Counted from the stretch's first letter, positions 49,168 to 59,788 are shown. The stretch: DNA of 64,000 nt from Conchocele bisecta (GCA_029237695.1 CM055280.1:30919102-30983101); one strand, 5' to 3'. Notes: a model not told the origin generated them from the sequence alone. Made by a program: numbers and translations.

Positions 49168-49528
49168 TGTGGCTGTGAATGGAGACATGGATCATATAGC
49201 AGGATGTGTGACAAGTTTAGCTTCTGATTAAACACATATCGCACACACATGTAACCTGATAGCGAGTTACGTGCATTGCTTGTTGGAAGCTCCACATGTG
49301 TTCATTGATAGAATGGAGAACAGTGCAGATCTAGATATAATTGTTATATCGTGTGAACGAATTGTTAATTCCAGGGAAGGAATTGTTAAAATGAGGCAAA
49401 CGAATTGTTATTTCGTGGGAACGAATTAAAAAATCAAATCCATGTCCCCTGCGGGGCTCCGTACAGTGCAGATTTAGATATAAACTTGTCGCAAAACACA
49501 TAAGCCCCGTTTCTCCAGTCACAGCCAC
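49168..49528. repeat. Family B copy with short-palindrome block inside
   Basis: The termini are GTGGCTGTGAATGGAGACAT and GTTTCTCCAGTCACAGCCAC. The interior (49338-49435) carries ATTTCGTGGGAACGAATT-type short palindromes like those in the element at 1-1375. Confidence 0.7.
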
Positions 49529-49559
49529 ATTTAAGGAAGTGTGGTGTTGCTGGTATGTT

Positions 49560-50270
49560 AATTTATTCCGCGTATTCTTGGCTAAGTATGAGTTGTGGCT
49601 GCTTTATTTATTATAAGTAATAAAACTATGGGCTGTTACATTTACTGTAGTATGTAAACCATTTGATTTATTTAAAGTTTACGACGGGTCCTTCGGACTC
49701 CACAAACTTTAAACAGCCCATGATAGTATTACTTATATTTACATTGCAAGTTCGGACAGTTTCAAAAATGTAAATAGCCAAATATGGCGGTAAGGTGGCT
49801 GTACCATTCTTGTGGCCCCATGTAAAGTCTATGAAAATCTAATACAAAACCTACTAATGAAACCAATTTTGTTTAAAAAATAAAGGTTTGCCATTCACAT
49901 TTAAGGAATAAAACCATGGACTGCTGCGTTTTCCGTAGTATGAAACACATTTGGTCTGTTTAAAGTGCGTGTTTACATTGAATGTTGCTAACTCTAGTAT
50001 TGGAGGGCTCGTAGTGTTAACGGCTGGAACATGACCATCATTAAAAGGAAGAAACCGCAGTCGTATTTATGAAAATAAGATTTATCTGAGACCTCATGGG
50101 TGCCGCGATTACTGCAGTGTAAACAATAGACCACATGATCCCATACCTTGTTTAACACCACGGCCATTTCCTGAGGAAGTGCTACGTGACATGACACCAT
50201 GCAACTGGGCTAGCCATATAAGGTAATGTCAATGATCCCATTCCTGGAAGGGCATGTACCCGCTTGTCCT
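49560..50270. other. No gene; a ~100-bp phrase repeated
   Basis: AATAAAACTATGGGCTGTTACA near 49620 and AATAAAACCATGGACTGCTGCG near 49910 begin related stretches. Another relative in inverted orientation lies at 50920-51010. Confidence 0.45.
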
Positions 50271-50273
50271 AAC

Positions 50274-50520
50274 TGGTAGTTTAGGGCCAATTCATGTAAA
50301 TACCTAGTTTATGGTATCACAATTCTTCGCCCATTTTAATTTCGAAAACACGTCATATTTTATGTAAATATCATCGGAAATTGACAAAACAATCAGAGCT
50401 TATGCAGAATTCAATTCCACATCAACTCTGAATTGTGTGTCAACTTCAGACGTCAATTACGTACAATATGACGGTGATACCATAAACGAGGTATTTACAT
50501 GAATTGGCCCCAAACTACCA
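50274..50520. repeat. TIR MITE, 247 bp
   Basis: The arms TGGTAGTTTAGGGCCAATTC and GAATTGGCCCCAAACTACCA extend inward about 50 bp. An inner inverted pair surrounds CAGAGCTTATGCAG. Confidence 0.8.
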
Positions 50521-50524
50521 TTAT

Positions 50525-51300
50525 GCTCATGCTATACATGCTATACACAACACTCCTTTATCATATTTCAGGAAGAGGAAGTTTTTAAATTTAAATTACG
50601 AAGTCAACACACATGATCAAGAACGAAACCACAATAGACCGCTGGTGACATTGTAGCGGATTTCGAACGAGTTTCAACTTGATTTCAGATTTATCAAACG
50701 AGTGGCACGCAATTAGAGGCCAGGTGTATACAATTGCGAACGAGTTTCATAAATCTCCTATCATAGTGAAACGAGTTTGAGATTCTGTTTATAACGTGAC
50801 GTCACAATCCAAAGAGCAGATATATCCAATACGTTTCAATGAGCAGACGCCATTTACTATTTTCGCAAGTAAATAAATAAGTTTAAAAATAGGCAAAACC
50901 GCAAGTCCGCAAGACTCCTAACAAACTTTAAACAGACCAACTGTGTGTTTTACTACATAAACGCAACAGCCCATGGCAGTATTACTTATGCTTGCATTGC
51001 GTGTTCTGATAGTTTCAAAAATGTAAGTACTTGTAACCAAATACGACGTTAAAATTAGAAATCATATTGTGTGACGTAATTTTGTCGCAATTCATACATA
51101 GCACAATGACGTTGCCGGTCAATAGCATGACGTCATTGACAACGACGATGAACGTTATGTATTTTAAAGACGTCAAACAAACCTTAAGGAATCAACAACG
51201 TCGCACGACGTCACGTAGGCTAATGTAATTTGCTGGGATATAAATGCAATACGTTGAATGGGCGTTTCCAGTATTAATTTAAGGACAGTGTAAATATATG
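50525..51300. other. No gene recognised
   Basis: The only notable feature is a density of ACGTCA words between 51070 and 51215. Confidence 0.35.
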
Positions 51301-51305
51301 GGGTC

Positions 51306-51400
51306 GTCACTGAAGAAACTGGATTTGTAGGATGTGTGACCAGTGTAGCTCCTGATCAAATAACACACTCATGTGGCTTGATAACAACATTTGCAAAGGG
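51306..51400 (+). repeat. Family B left-end fragment
   Basis: It covers CACTGAAGAAACTGGATTTG through CTCCTGATCAAATAACAC and the CATGTGGCTTGATAAC stretch. Confidence 0.5.
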
Positions 51401-51423
51401 TATTCACATTGAGTGAATTGCTA

Positions 51424-51667
51424 TGTGATGTTGTGCCTTTCATACGTCTGCGTGATTTCATGATATACGTTTACTAAATTTACAACATTTTCCGTAAAAA
51501 GATGACAACATTTTCTGAGTACATGCGGAATTCCGTATGAGCTCTGAAAGTTTTGTCAACTTTTGACATTATTTATGAAAATTATTGTAAATGTTGTAAA
51601 CGTACATGTATTTCATGAAATTACGCAGATGTCAGAAGGTACAAAATCACATGGCGTGTCTCATATG
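51424..51667. repeat. Family A palindrome, right arm intact
   Basis: The right arm (AAATTACGCAGATGTCAGAA to CATGGCGTGTCTCATATGA) is well kept. The left arm is diverged and lacks part of the AAAGTTGACAAA stretch. Confidence 0.7.
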
Positions 51668-51930
51668 AGGTGATATGTGTCATGGATCTAAACCAGTTTT
51701 ATTTCTCAAATATTTCCTGTTTACAAACTGAACAATGCTAGTATTACCCTCCGCACCGAACAAAACAACATGTTTTCACGGGTTATTGAACCCAAAGCTT
51801 AAAGGGATTCGTTTATAATTGTTCATCTATGACCCCATGCATTTTATCATGGTTATAATGTATTTATTTAAAGTTAGTTGTTTATACTTGTTTTCTAATA
51901 GTATACATTTCCCTAATAACAGGACCAATG

Positions 51931-52502
51931 GGGGATCGTAGCTAGTTATTTCCCTTTGGATTTATTTATAGAAATCCGGTCCAACTTGTATATTTTACGG
52001 CATAATTACTTGTAATAAAACAGATATCGCATGATTCGTTGTGTAAAGAAACCATTATAGTGTTTTCGTCTAGTGTTGATCTAGATCATCCTACATATCC
52101 GCGCAATCTGATCCGGAATTGCATTATTTGCCAGGGGGTCGTAAGTGCAATATTAGGGTCGTCTGGAAACTTTAATTGATGAATAATCAATCCAATAATG
52201 GTTTACAAGAAAACGTGGTTAATGTGAAATATACAGAATATCATAATATTTCCCTTACGAACATTTTAGTCGTACGAAGTTTAGTGAAACGGCCCCCTGG
52301 TTCATATGTTCACACTTATTAATTGCATTGCAATCAATGTAGACCCAGATCAGACTGCACATATGTGCAGTCTGATCTGGGTCTACCCAATTTGCAATCT
52401 TTATGTGTGCACGTTATTCAGTAAGAAATAAAAGCTAACATAAACCAAAGGACCAGATATATATAAATATATTTAAAAAGGGAAATAACTAGCTACGATC
52501 CC
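51931..52502. mobile_element. TIR element with GGGATCGTAGCTAG ends
   Basis: GGGATCGTAGCTAGTTATTT and its complement bound 572 bp. Inside lie a GATCAG hairpin (52325-52390) and a separate inserted end (CGAAGTTTAGTGAAACGG near 52280) of Harbinger type. Confidence 0.65.
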
Positions 52503-52653
52503 ACATTGTGTTCGATGTATTTTCTTCAGAAGATATCTGTTTTAATTAGGAACAAAATTTTCACAAATTGTACAAGTACATGTATCTAAAGCTGTATAGC
52601 TTTTCACTGAGGTGGAAGAGTTGTGTAGGATTTTCGATATTTGGTTTTAATGA

Positions 52654-52980
52654 GGGATCGTAGCTAGTTATCTCCCGTTGATTTTTATTTATAGAAATCT
52701 AGTCCAAATTGTGTAATTTATGACCTTATTACTTGTAAAAAGAGCAAATGTAGCATTTGTGGAAGTCAATATAGTGAGTTCGTCTAGTGATGGTCCAAAT
52801 TATCCTACATATCTACGCAATCTGATCTGGGACTACATTATTTGCCACACACTTATTTATGTTATTGCAATCTGTGTAAACTCAGACCAGACTGCAGTCT
52901 GATCTGGATCTACTGTGCTCGAAAAACTCATTTTGTGCTATTCAGTAAGAAATAAGCGATGACATACAGCAAAGGACCGT
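52654..52980 (+). mobile_element. Second copy of the GGGATCGTAGCTAG element, right end lost
   Basis: It aligns with 51931-52440 but lacks the Harbinger-type insertion. It breaks off after CAAAGGACCG, where a Harbinger-like terminal repeat begins. Confidence 0.65.
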
Positions 52981-53150
52981 GGGCCCGTTTAACTAAACTT
53001 CTTACGATACGAACTTTCTTACGTCTACGATACTTTTCGTACGAACTTCTTGCGAACTTCTTACGTGTGTTTCACTAACATGTTCGTGCGAAATTTCTTA
53101 CGTTACGAACTTCTTAAGAACTCTTCAGTATTGGAAATCCTTCAAGCCCT
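52981..53150. repeat. Harbinger-like terminal inverted repeat
   Basis: GGGCCCGTTTAACTAAACTT is followed by repeated CTTACGATACGAACTT and TTCGTACGAACTTCTTGCG words. This matches the GGGCC-plus-TTTCACTAAAC style of PIF/Harbinger ends and lies beside a transposase remnant. Confidence 0.55.
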
Positions 53151-53237
53151 TTGAACGTAAACTTCCGGTCCGACTTTGACAACCAGACGACAGCTGTGAA
53201 ATCAACTTCCTTAGTCCAGCATGCTGCAAACCAGGAA

Positions 53238-53535
53238 AGTGAATTGGACTGACACTGAGTGTCCCATCCACGGCGCCCTGGGTATTCGGAATCATGGCCA
53301 CACTGTAAAAGGCATTTTTACAGTTGGCCAGGTCTTGTTCCTATGTGGGAAAACTGATGTTGTCCAGTCGATTATTGATGGCTGAGACAACATCATTAAT
53401 ACACCGAGAAACTGAACTCCCAGAGACACGGTGGATGTCGTGAGCCTCGAAGTAGAACTCACCCTTCGCCAGGTAGCGCAGGGTAACCAGTGTCGGCAAA
53501 GTTTCAAGTGATTGAGTCTTTGATGATCTCAAATG
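53238..53535 (-). pseudogene. PIF/Harbinger transposase (HARBI1-like) fragment
   Basis: Reading leftward, the frame encodes L-V-T-L-R-Y-L-A-K-G-E-F, then H-R-V-S-G-S-S-V-S-R, the helix-turn-helix-like segment that precedes the nuclease domain in HARBI1 proteins. After an in-frame TAG (53341-53343) the same frame continues with N-A-F-Y, M-I-P-N-T-Q-G-A-V-D-G-T, matching the first catalytic-aspartate block (I-D-G-T). Similarity then fades. The intact enzyme is about 350-400 residues, so roughly a quarter is left. It sits next to a Harbinger-like TIR. Confidence 0.7.
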
Positions 53536-53539
53536 TGAT

Positions 53540-54115
53540 TTGTATTTGCGTTAGCTTGTTACTGTATACTATACGGGGCATGGAGTTGTTATATTGGCCA
53601 TCTTAGTGTATGCAATACACCAGTAACATTTACCTCTTGTGGCGTTTGACACATGCCACAAATAATTTGACATACTCATAAATACAAGTTTATGCAACGT
53701 CCTATTGGTTGTTTTGAACACACAGAGGCAGCAGTGTATGTATAGCTGCAGTCTCCTTATACGGCAACGCTCGAAGAGTTCTGGACCCTTATAGTACCGA
53801 ATAACATCAAAACTGTGGTCATGCTGACATCACAATCAGACGAATCTTACTTGGTACGTACGAAAAGTAGGGTTTGCGAATAAAAAAGAATTAAAAGTTA
53901 CAGCCATAAATGGTTACTGATGCACATGCAGAAGAAGTTGTTTATCATATACATCACCAAGATACTCATAATTAAGGTATACACTAAACTATGTGTTAAG
54001 GTATGTAAAACAGTCTGCAATTCTGTGTCGCAAAACAAATACATGTAAATTTAGTATGCAACTATGTGATGTTGATAAGTGCATACCATGCCGCATTGTA
54101 GAATAGAATATGTAA
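53540..54115. other. No recognised gene
   Basis: Possibly the remaining body of the dead Harbinger element. No second terminal repeat could be placed confidently. Confidence 0.35.
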
Positions 54116-54124
54116 ACAGTTCAC

Positions 54125-54452
54125 TATAGGAATGAATGGCCTTTTTGTGGAATTTATCGGTGTATAAACTTGGAAAAGTCGCGGGAATACTGGACGAAGG
54201 CCGGAAGGCCTCGTCCAGTATTCCCGCGACTTTTCCAAGTTTATATCCCCCATAAATTCCACAAAAAGGCCATTCATTCCTTATAATTCCAGCATTTTAA
54301 ATAAATTCATCAAGAAAATGTGTTCATTTTCCGTTTTCTTAAGAATTATTTTAACTGCGCCTGAAAATAGTTCGGCATGGAGTTTACTGGGATATAAATT
54401 GTGGACAGAGACTTGCTACGGGCCAATCAAATGTTAGGGAATTGTGTAAATA
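54125..54452. repeat. Family E, full palindrome plus flank
   Basis: The palindrome (about 54125-54287) is almost identical to that at 11146-11304. The flank lacks a ~10-bp CGGTTACGG segment near 54363. A minus-strand ORF through the palindrome is incidental. Confidence 0.85.
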
Positions 54453-54683
54453 CACTTCGACTTATTCTGAATGAAAACAGCCTTGTATTCCGGAGGATTC
54501 AACAATTCATCATTGCCTCTATTCGCTTCACTGCATGATGGCAGACGACTCAGACTGGCAGACTGATCTGTTCGACATAGTCAATAATAGTACTTCAAAT
54601 GTGTATTAGGTCAACGACTACCTACAGAAGACAACACCAATGGTTTGAGATGCCTGGGATCTCCACTTCTTTTTTATTCAATT

Positions 54684-55450
54684 ATTATGGTGGCTGATTA
54701 GGGACATTTCGCCTCGTCGCTCCGTCGCTCCGTCGCCACGAAGTTTATCGCTCCTTCGCGGCGACGGAGCGATAATTATCGCTCCTTCGCGGCGAAGGAG
54801 CGACGAGACGAAATTTAGTGTCCTTAAACTTCGCTTCGTCGCTTCGTCGCCCCGTCGCCCCGTCGCTCCGTCGCTTCGTCGCCCCGTCGCTCCGTCGCCA
54901 CGACGGAGCGATAATTATCGCTTCTTCGCGGCGACGGGAGCGATAAACTTCGTGGCGACGGAGCGACGGAGCGAAGTTTAAGGACACTAAACTTCGCCTC
55001 GTCGCTCCTTCGCCACGACGGAGCGATAAACTTCGTGGCGACGAAGCGACGGAGCGATAATTATCGCTCCTTCGCGGCGACGGAGCGATAATTATCGCTC
55101 CTTCGCGGCGAAGGAGCGACGAGACGAAGTTTAGTATCCTTAAACTTCGCTCCGTCGCTCCGTCGCCACGAAGTTTATCGCTCCGTCGCCACGAAGTTTA
55201 TCGCTCCGTCGCTGCGAAGAAGCGATAATTATCGCTCCGTCGTGGCGACGAAGCGACGGAGCGACGAAGAGACGGAGCGACGGGGCGACGAAGCGACGAA
55301 GCGACGAAGCGAAGTTTAAGGATACTAAACTTCGTCTCGTCGCTCCTTCGCCGCGAAGGAGCGATAATTATCGCTCCGTCGCCGCGAAGGAGCGATAAAC
55401 TTCGTGGCGACGGAACGACGAGGCGAAATGTCCCTAATCAGCCACCATAA
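54684..55450. repeat. Foldback element made of nested short palindromes
   Basis: Outer inverted ends TTATGGTGGCTGATTAGGG and its complement flank ~700 bp built almost only from CGTCGCTCC, GCGACGGAGCG, TCGCGGCGAAGG and GATAATTATC words. Many form perfect hairpins. The boundary phrase AAGTTTAGTGTCCTTAAACT recurs inside as an internal palindrome. Confidence 0.85.
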
Positions 55451-55454
55451 ATAA

Positions 55455-56270
55455 TTAACCAAACTTGCCTATGTATACACTGTACGTATTCGTGTCACAT
55501 TACTATTTACTTAAGAGAATAATTCACATAAGCTGACGTTGAGCTTGTTTTCTAATCCGTATTCACAATTTCTGCCCATGTATGTTGACGTATACATGTA
55601 TTTAATCTGAAATAAATATTGGTTAAACTAAAAGTTGATATCGAAAACGTTTCACCATGTGTGTAATGAGCATGCGCAGTGAATATAAATCGGTAACGAT
55701 TGCTGACTCGGGGAAAATACGCCGATGCCTGTGTCCGCGACCTCTGGCCATGTCCTGCTATTTACAGCCGGTTACACAAACACTTCGTAACACCTTTAAA
55801 AAAGAAACTCATCAATGGACGTGGTACCGGAATGGTTTCACAGTTTTTGTATCTCTGAGCATGCGCAGTGAAGATAAAACAAGGAAACGCACCGAAACCA
55901 CAAAGACTGGTTTCCTGACAAGCGTACCGCAAACGTGATACTATTTACCAGTATGTGGCTGTGACTGGTGAAATGAAGCTTATGGGATTTGTTGCCAGTG
56001 TCACTCCTGATCAAATAGCACTCGTGTTGCCTGATAACGATATTATCAGGAAACCTGTCCTGTATTGACCGAATACGTACTGACTGATAACATATTGTTG
56101 TATCAGACATTGACCTGATACAAATATCCGGGTTACATTGAAGTGAAATCTGACGTTCCATTGAACGGATGACATCATGTGACGTTACCGAATGACGTCA
56201 GTGTACTGACGCAACGTAAACAAGCCCGACGTCATCTGTGTCATTTTCGAGCATAAAACGTTACCTGATA
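55455..56270. other. No gene; family B fragment and paired GCATGCGCAGTGAA motifs
   Basis: GAGCATGCGCAGTGAA occurs near 55667 and 55857, about 190 bp apart. A family B left end (GTGGCTGTGACTGGTGAAAT) starts near 55953. Confidence 0.45.
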
Positions 56271-56276
56271 AATAGA

Positions 56277-56396
56277 ACACCAGGCTAGTGTCTTTTGATA
56301 TCAAGTTTATCAGGCTCTGTTCGGAAACGGTAGGAATTCCTCGGCGTTTCCTAGCCTTGCCTGATAAACTTGATATCAAACGACACTGGCCTGGTA
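56277..56396. repeat. 120-bp inverted repeat
   Basis: ACCAGGCTAGTGTCTTTTGA and its complement bound the repeat, with TATCAAGTTTATCAGGCT inside. A half copy lies near 13450-13505. Confidence 0.7.
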
Positions 56397-56442
56397 TTCT
56401 CTATGTATCTGTCCTGTGTCCCTCCAGAGATATGCATATATA

Positions 56443-56746
56443 TATAGAGAATAGTGCCGTGAATGGGTAAACATATATGGCAAGGCTCAGGAAACGGGAT
56501 GGGCGAGGCTCTCAGTCTGCCGAGCACATCCCGTTCCCGTACAGCGCCAGATATGTTTTCCCATTCACGGCACTAACCTACTATTATATTTATCCCGTCA
56601 ACACCTAAAAATGGCATTAAGTGTGCAAAAATATAACCCCAGCCACCGCACATATTCATACGCAGTGATTGGGTCGTATTAACAGGATATAAAAAATGTT
56701 TCACGGCACCGTGTTTCACGGCAAATACGCACTGTGTTGACTGGGT
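56443..56746 (+). repeat. Family G TIR element
   Basis: It runs from ATAGAGAATAGTGCCGTGAA through TTTATCCCGTCAACACC to CACTGTGTTGAC, and is closely similar to 17080-17391. Confidence 0.75.
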
Positions 56747-56749
56747 GGC

Positions 56750-57980
56750 ATGCCCAAGGAATTAGATAGACGAAAAGGATACAAGGGTGGAATTTAGATT
56801 AATACCTGGGGTGTAGAAATTAGAAGTTTTCAGGTCTTGTCTTATACTGTTGTTTCAAAGGAAAAAACGCTTTCCTGCCCTCGGAAATTAGAAGTTAATT
56901 TCTACAAAACAAGGAGGTGTCTAATTCCCGTAATATATGAGAACACACTCCACCCAACCCCCGATCGGAGGAATTAGACAGAAATGTAATTCCTATATGC
57001 CGGATACGTTGACTTAATACTATCGAAATTGTGGTAGTTTTGTAGACCTAGACCAGTCTGCACAGTTTTGCGTCAAAATGTAGTGAATGATATAAGGGAA
57101 ACAACCCCTGCATATACAAGTTATCTGGTTGTAACAGTTATCTCCCATTGACCAGCCAAGGGCGATTGCATTGTCACCCATCACGGAAAATATAGGCCTC
57201 TTGCGTTTGCAGCCAGCGTATATATATAGAATATGGGGCTCCTGCAATATAATCTCAGTTTTAGCTTTCTCAGACCCTGTGGTTAGAAGTTTATATATAT
57301 CTTTGTACAAAAGTACCAAACTATATAGTAGTTTTGTACTTTTGTATGGAGCTCCTGCAATATAATCTCAATTGTAAACTTCTCAGCCTTTGAGACTAGG
57401 AATTTACCAAAATAATACTTGATATACAAAACTATATAGTTGTTTTGTACGAAAGCCATAATCTTCAGCAAAATATATGCAATGAACCACGAAACCGCTA
57501 TATCACAATCCCCCTAAGTCTGGCAGACTCTTGTCTGAATGGTTTCTCTACTTTATAGTATCTCTCCTTTAATCTTACTTTATGTGCTCCACATTGAAAT
57601 CAACCATATATTTATAACACAAATTACTCTAGACCACACCACCTATTTCCCAAATTAGTGCTTAATTTCACAAAATTCGATTGAAAATCTAATAATTAAC
57701 TTTGTATGGCCTTATGGAGAGCGAGGCAGTATCAAGTTATGTATAGATAATGGGGACTTTATTTTACAGGTAAGCTGTAATCGAATAACTACCCAAGTAA
57801 GTGTTAATCCCTGAAACAGTCAGTATCTATAAATGTACACACACACATAGATAAGATAGATATACCTATGTATGTTTATCAATATAATTAATTTACATAT
57901 GAAGGGAAATAACTTACCATAGGATTGTCATTAATTATGTAGCGTGGGTTATCTTCCCGAGTCCTACAATATAGAAAAAA
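56750..57980. other. No gene; one ~110-bp duplication
   Basis: GGGGCTCCTGCAATATAATC near 57235 and GGAGCTCCTGCAATATAATC near 57349 start two copies. This is the last host-like sequence before the virus-like block. Confidence 0.45.
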
Positions 57981-57982
57981 TA

Positions 57983-58016
57983 CATTCCACAGTATCGCCA
58001 GCGACACTGTGGAATG
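57983..58016. repeat. 34-bp near-perfect palindrome left of the virus-like block
   Basis: CATTCCACAGT and ACTGTGGAATG flank TCGCCAGCGA, which is itself self-complementary around CA. Only one mismatched pair breaks the whole. It could mark the element's edge or be a small host foldback. Confidence 0.5.
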
Positions 58017-58056
58017 TTGGGAATCCATAAGGCATCAAAATGGGTGTATGAGCACA

Positions 58057-58090
58057 TGCATTTATATATATATATATATATATAAATGCA
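58057..58090. terminator. Perfect 34-bp TA-core palindrome just after the leftmost viral-type gene
   Basis: TGCATTTA and TAAATGCA flank a (TA)9 core and end a few bases from the stop codon at 58094. It could act as a transcript-end or cruciform signal; function is inference. Confidence 0.4.
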
Positions 58091-58093
58091 TTT

Positions 58094-58528
58094 TTAAGTC
58101 AATCTATATGCTATAAACCCAACAATAGTCATTCCGCCTACTATAAATATAATTTCTCTATCCTTTTGACTCTGTGAAGGTGTATCATAATCACTCAGTA
58201 CCGGTTCCTTCCCAAATGACTGTAATTGTTGTGCACCTGTCACCGGTGCCGTAACAGCATTATACTCCCTAATAGCTTCATCTACATCCTCAAACGTCTT
58301 AGCAGCGTGATTCTGCTTTCTAATTTCATTATTAATCCAATCTAATCTATCTGTTCTTTTTTCTGCCCACTGTGCCTGTGCCTTTTGTAATTGCTCTACG
58401 GCATTATCATGCCTTTTGCGTTCTTCAATCGTAGAATTATTCCCCAATGAACTGAATAAGAAATTACTCCCTGTAAACGCCAATGCGTTAACCAAAGCAC
58501 CGCCAACCATCATAGCTATTCCAGACAT
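58094..58528 (-). CDS. Virus-like block: 144-aa protein with two membrane segments
   Basis: This gene is open and complete. Residues 3-28 are hydrophobic and glycine-rich (M-V-G-G-A-L-V-N-A-L-A-F). Residues 34-90 are charged and helical, probably coiled coil (E-E-R-K-R-H, then R-L-D-W-I-N-N-E-I-R). Residues 125-141 form a C-terminal membrane segment (I-I-F-I-V-G-G-M-T-I-V-G-F). It is the last of a run of minus-strand genes, 22 bp after the stop of the next one. I know similar uncharacterised proteins from invertebrate genomes where they accompany the same capsid-type genes, but this is recollection, not a search. A role as a minor or membrane-associated virion protein is inference. Confidence 0.7.
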   Translation of the reverse strand: MSGIAMMVGGALVNALAFTGSNFLFSSLGNNSTIEERKRHDNAVEQLQKAQAQWAEKRTDRLDWINNEIRKQNHAAKTFEDVDEAIREYNAVTAPVTGAQQLQSFGKEPVLSDYDTPSQSQKDREIIFIVGGMTIVGFIAYRLT

Positions 58529-58550
58529 CTTGTTTATTATAATAATTTTA

Positions 58551-58790
58551 TTACTTCAAAATATTATCAGGAATTATACCTTGTTTAACAAGCATATCTC
58601 TCGTAGCAATAGCAAGTCCAGTATCCAACATTAACATAGCCATATTATAACCATCAAGTTGCAGTTTTGGTGCCGCCTGTCTTATAATTTTATTCATTAA
58701 CTGTGCATATCCGATTTCAAGCGCCGTTATTACAGCAGCATGATATGCAAGATTTCCAATTATCTTTCCATCTGTATTAATTGCCGTCAT
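58551..58790 (-). CDS. Virus-like block: 79-aa two-helix hydrophobic protein
   Basis: A small open gene. Residues 10-30 (I-I-G-N-L-A-Y-H-A-A-V-I-T-A-L-E-I-G-Y) and 49-64 (N-M-A-M-L-M-L-D-T-G-L-A-I-A-T) are hydrophobic helices joined by a short basic linker. The end is V-K-Q-G-I-I-P. The ATG is preceded by a single G and then an uninterrupted 21-A tract on the coding strand. No known catalytic motif. Its position between two other small membrane-type genes suggests a structural or membrane role, which is inference. Confidence 0.65.
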   Translation of the reverse strand: MTAINTDGKIIGNLAYHAAVITALEIGYAQLMNKIIRQAAPKLQLDGYNMAMLMLDTGLAIATRDMLVKQGIIPDNILK

Positions 58791-58791
58791 C

Positions 58792-58812
58792 TTTTTTTTT
58801 TTTTTTTTTTTT
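58792..58812 (-). promoter_or_regulatory. 21-nt poly(A) tract one base before a start codon
   Basis: On the coding (minus) strand 21 consecutive A residues are followed by G and the ATG of the 79-aa gene. A genomic A tract at this position would give the transcript a poly(A)-like leader. It may also just be a slippage-expanded AT-rich leader. Confidence 0.5.
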
Positions 58813-58848
58813 ACTTAATAATAAATTTAATTTAATTTAATTAATTGT

Positions 58849-59208
58849 TTACTCCATCAGATGCGGATTGTGTTTTACACTAGGCAGTTCAGGTTCTTTT
58901 GTTTCAATGTTATTTCGATTGAACAATTTACAGCCAAACACAAACCCACCAATTAAACTCATTCCCGCTATAAAATATATTATTTTCGAGGTTTTATAGA
59001 CTTTCACTATAACTGGTTCTTCAGGTGGTATGTCTACTTTCTTCTTATGTACCATATGTAATAGACTTTCTTGTTTGGCTTTCCTAGCAGCAGCACCCTT
59101 TTTACCAGCTTCAACCCTCTTTGGATTCTTTGCTGTTACTTGTTTGATCTCCTCTTTTCGTTCTAGAATTTCTTCATCAGGAATCTGTTGTGTGTTCTCC
59201 GTTTCCAT
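58849..59208 (-). CDS. Virus-like block: 119-aa basic protein with one membrane segment
   Basis: Open and complete. Residues 1-22 are acidic, and residues 28-57 are strongly basic and lysine/alanine-rich (K-N-P-K-R-V-E-A-G-K-K-G-A-A-A-R-K). A single membrane segment spans about residues 76-96 (I-I-Y-F-I-A-G-M-S-L-I-G-G-F-V-F), followed by a polar tail. A basic patch on a membrane-anchored protein could bind DNA or capsid; this is inference. Its start, in an AATAATGG context, overlaps the in-frame tail of the upstream gene by about 30 nt, as the ATPase start overlaps the capsid gene. I recall similar small lysine-rich membrane proteins next to this gene set in invertebrate genomes. Confidence 0.65.
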   Translation of the reverse strand: METENTQQIPDEEILERKEEIKQVTAKNPKRVEAGKKGAAARKAKQESLLHMVHKKKVDIPPEEPVIVKVYKTSKIIYFIAGMSLIGGFVFGCKLFNRNNIETKEPELPSVKHNPHLME

Positions 59209-59692
59209 TATTTTTATTTATATCATTTATATTTTTAAATTGACAATATTTAAATGTTGTTATCGCTGCAGTAATAGGTGCCAGTAATGCTCCAAACCTA
59301 AACTACAACTCACAGCAAGTACTAGTCAATGCATGGTCAACAAATGGATCCCCTTCTAAATCAGCTACGAGTTTATGATGATTTCCTGCTGGTATAGGCA
59401 AGATATTACCTGCAGCTAGAGCATACATATTCAAAATAGTATTACCAAGAGTTTTCGTCATTGAAGCACCCAATCTACTTTCATATCTGTTATACAATTG
59501 TAATATTTGTTCATTTGGCAACTCTTCTAGTTGTGAAATAGTTATATCTTTACCTAAATATTGAACAGATTTCCAACCTGAAATAATCGAAGATAACCGT
59601 TGTTTTAAGTGATCATTATTTACTCCACCTACAGTACTATCAGTGGATATTTTATCATCATTTAGTTGTTCTATAAGTTCCTCATAATTCAT
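59177..59692 (-). pseudogene. Virus-like block: ~170-codon gene with one in-frame TAG
   Basis: From ATG at 59690-59692 (preceded by AAATAAAA) the frame runs 129 codons to TAG at 59303-59305. It then stays open and protein-like (G-A-L-L-A-P-I-T-A-A-I-T-T) to a TGA at 59177. The conserved-looking core is Y-N-R-Y-E-S-R-L-G-A-S-M-T-K-T-L-G and L-P-I-P-A-G-N, then D-P-F-V-D-H-A-L-T-S. The TAG interrupts what I judge to be the end of the domain, so the gene is probably inactivated by a point mutation. A longer start at 59788 would add a hydrophobic N terminus but lies in the AT-rich leader. Function is unknown. Confidence 0.65.
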
Positions 59693-59788
59693 TTTTATTT
59701 TGCATAATATAAATTTTAATTTAAAATAAACCCAACCCGATCCAAATATAATAATCAATAATTGTATGAATATCAATATCTCAAACAT

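Noticed and set aside
54062..54277. 71-codon ORF
   Set aside because: It reads through the family E palindrome, so its two halves are complementary-strand readings of the same DNA.
54745..54987. Arg/Ser-rich ORF
   Set aside because: Product of CGTCGCTCC-type low-complexity words in the palindrome array.
59693..59788. N-terminal extension giving a hydrophobic leader to the 59303 gene
   Set aside because: The stretch is AT-rich like other intergenic leaders, and the ATG at 59692 has the A-rich context common to the block. The extension remains possible.
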